Shown one piece after another: positions 63,901 to 64,000 of a stretch of 64,000 nt of DNA; the first letter of the stretch is position 1, and each line of letters begins with the position of its first letter. The DNA comes from CAZNDN01 sp964571815 (GTDB lineage Bacteria > Fibrobacterota > Chitinivibrionia > Chitinivibrionales > WJKA01). The notes below the pieces were generated by a model. The model was not told where the DNA came from. It did no database searches and was given only the letters and a program-made list of their open reading frames with translations. Both the position numbers and the translations under genes were made by a program. The stretch is from contig CAZNDN010000002.1 of NCBI GenBank assembly GCA_964571815.1, forward strand, positions 33,470 to 97,469, read 5' to 3'.

Positions 63901-64000
63901 CCGATTCTTACCGGCACTCCGACGGTACAAACGACAACTGAATCGACATAGAGAAGAGCCTGAGTTGGTGCAAAGTCAACTTTGATTACGAAAGCGGTAT
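60950..64000 (-). CDS. Large multidomain surface protein (cadherin/Ig-like repeats, LamG), frameshifted, 5' end outside window
   Basis: The frame is open from the right edge of the window. About 700 residues contain several Ig-like or cadherin-type repeats with the VNDPP and ALANDEDPEDD-type calcium motifs. It is then interrupted near 61905-61913 by nine G on the coding strand: the reading frame stops at 61875. The continuing domain lies in another frame from the same point (EEQIEITVNDVLWSLEVEA). One fewer G restores one long protein. The C-terminal 200 residues form a LamG-like domain (FTIEAWIYFDEPP, WHHVAGTYDGETIRVYSDG, FGGFLDELKIYRRAL). It is probably an adhesin or polysaccharide-binding surface protein. 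Confidence 0.8.

Noticed and set aside
1..64000. CRISPR arrays, insertion sequences, integrases or phage genes
   Set aside because: No regular direct repeats, transposase or integrase motifs, or attachment-site duplications were seen, including around the two tRNA genes.

Overview
The window is bacterial and Gram-negative. It carries many lipoprotein signal peptides, beta-rich outer-membrane or secreted proteins, and a C-terminal sorting domain of the FlgD/type IX secretion kind on a HExxH metalloprotease. It also has a short (297 aa) primary-type sigma factor, a ferredoxin-fused electron-transfer flavoprotein and eukaryotic-like Ser/Thr kinases. I infer an anaerobic or facultative member of the FCB group (Fibrobacterota, Gemmatimonadota, Latescibacterota or a candidate phylum). 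The lineage cannot be fixed from sequence reading alone. Two runs of exactly 100 N (34924-35023 and 46435-46534) mark scaffold gaps, so this is a draft or metagenome assembly.

Layout. 1-1.5 kb: tail of a DUF547/DUF2064 cluster and a cupin. 1.5-6.9 kb: a tight plus-strand operon of a ZIP metal transporter, a membrane flavin/iron-sulfur oxidoreductase, a Tat-type aldo/keto reductase with two 4Fe-4S motifs, and a DUF6599 protein. 6.9-8.5 kb: an MscS channel and a NikR regulator. 8.9-11.4 kb: a GH3 glycosidase with a PA14 insert. 11.4-16.2 kb: a lipoprotein, RsmA, a large putative outer-membrane protein and two lipoproteins. 16.2-20.3 kb: a surface-polysaccharide operon (GT4, GT4, flippase). 20.6-25.7 kb: a cohesin-like secreted protein, hisG overlapping etfA-etfB, and divergent hisF. 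25.9-33.4 kb: secreted, TPR and STAS proteins plus the metalloprotease. 33.8-37.5 kb: sulfotransferase, phosphoesterase, sigma factor and a CDF transporter. 37.7-41.2 kb: tRNA-Asp, tRNA-Val, a small membrane protein overlapping tRNA-Val, a HAMP protein and a PgpH-like c-di-AMP phosphodiesterase. 41.6-49.4 kb: LysM and coiled-coil envelope proteins, an animal-type UDP-glucose dehydrogenase, a serine hydrolase, an esterase broken by a gap, a DJ-1 protein, an unknown protein and an SH3 protein. 49.5-54.3 kb: a hybrid histidine kinase with two unknown partners and a probable PPi-dependent phosphofructokinase. 54.4-64 kb: an overlapping cassette of Ser/Thr kinase, TPR membrane protein, lipoprotein and sigma-54 activator, then a second kinase and a large cadherin/LamG surface protein that runs off the window and is frameshifted at a G9 tract.

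Functionally the window is dominated by envelope building and sensing. UDP-glucuronate supply, two glycosyltransferases, a flippase and a sulfotransferase could together make a sulfated acidic surface glycan. The most system-like loci are the ZIP/iron-sulfur/DUF6599 operon and the kinase/TPR/lipoprotein/sigma-54 cassette. Several promoters close to TTGACT-N17-TATACT show that the housekeeping sigma factor reads a classical sigma-70 consensus.
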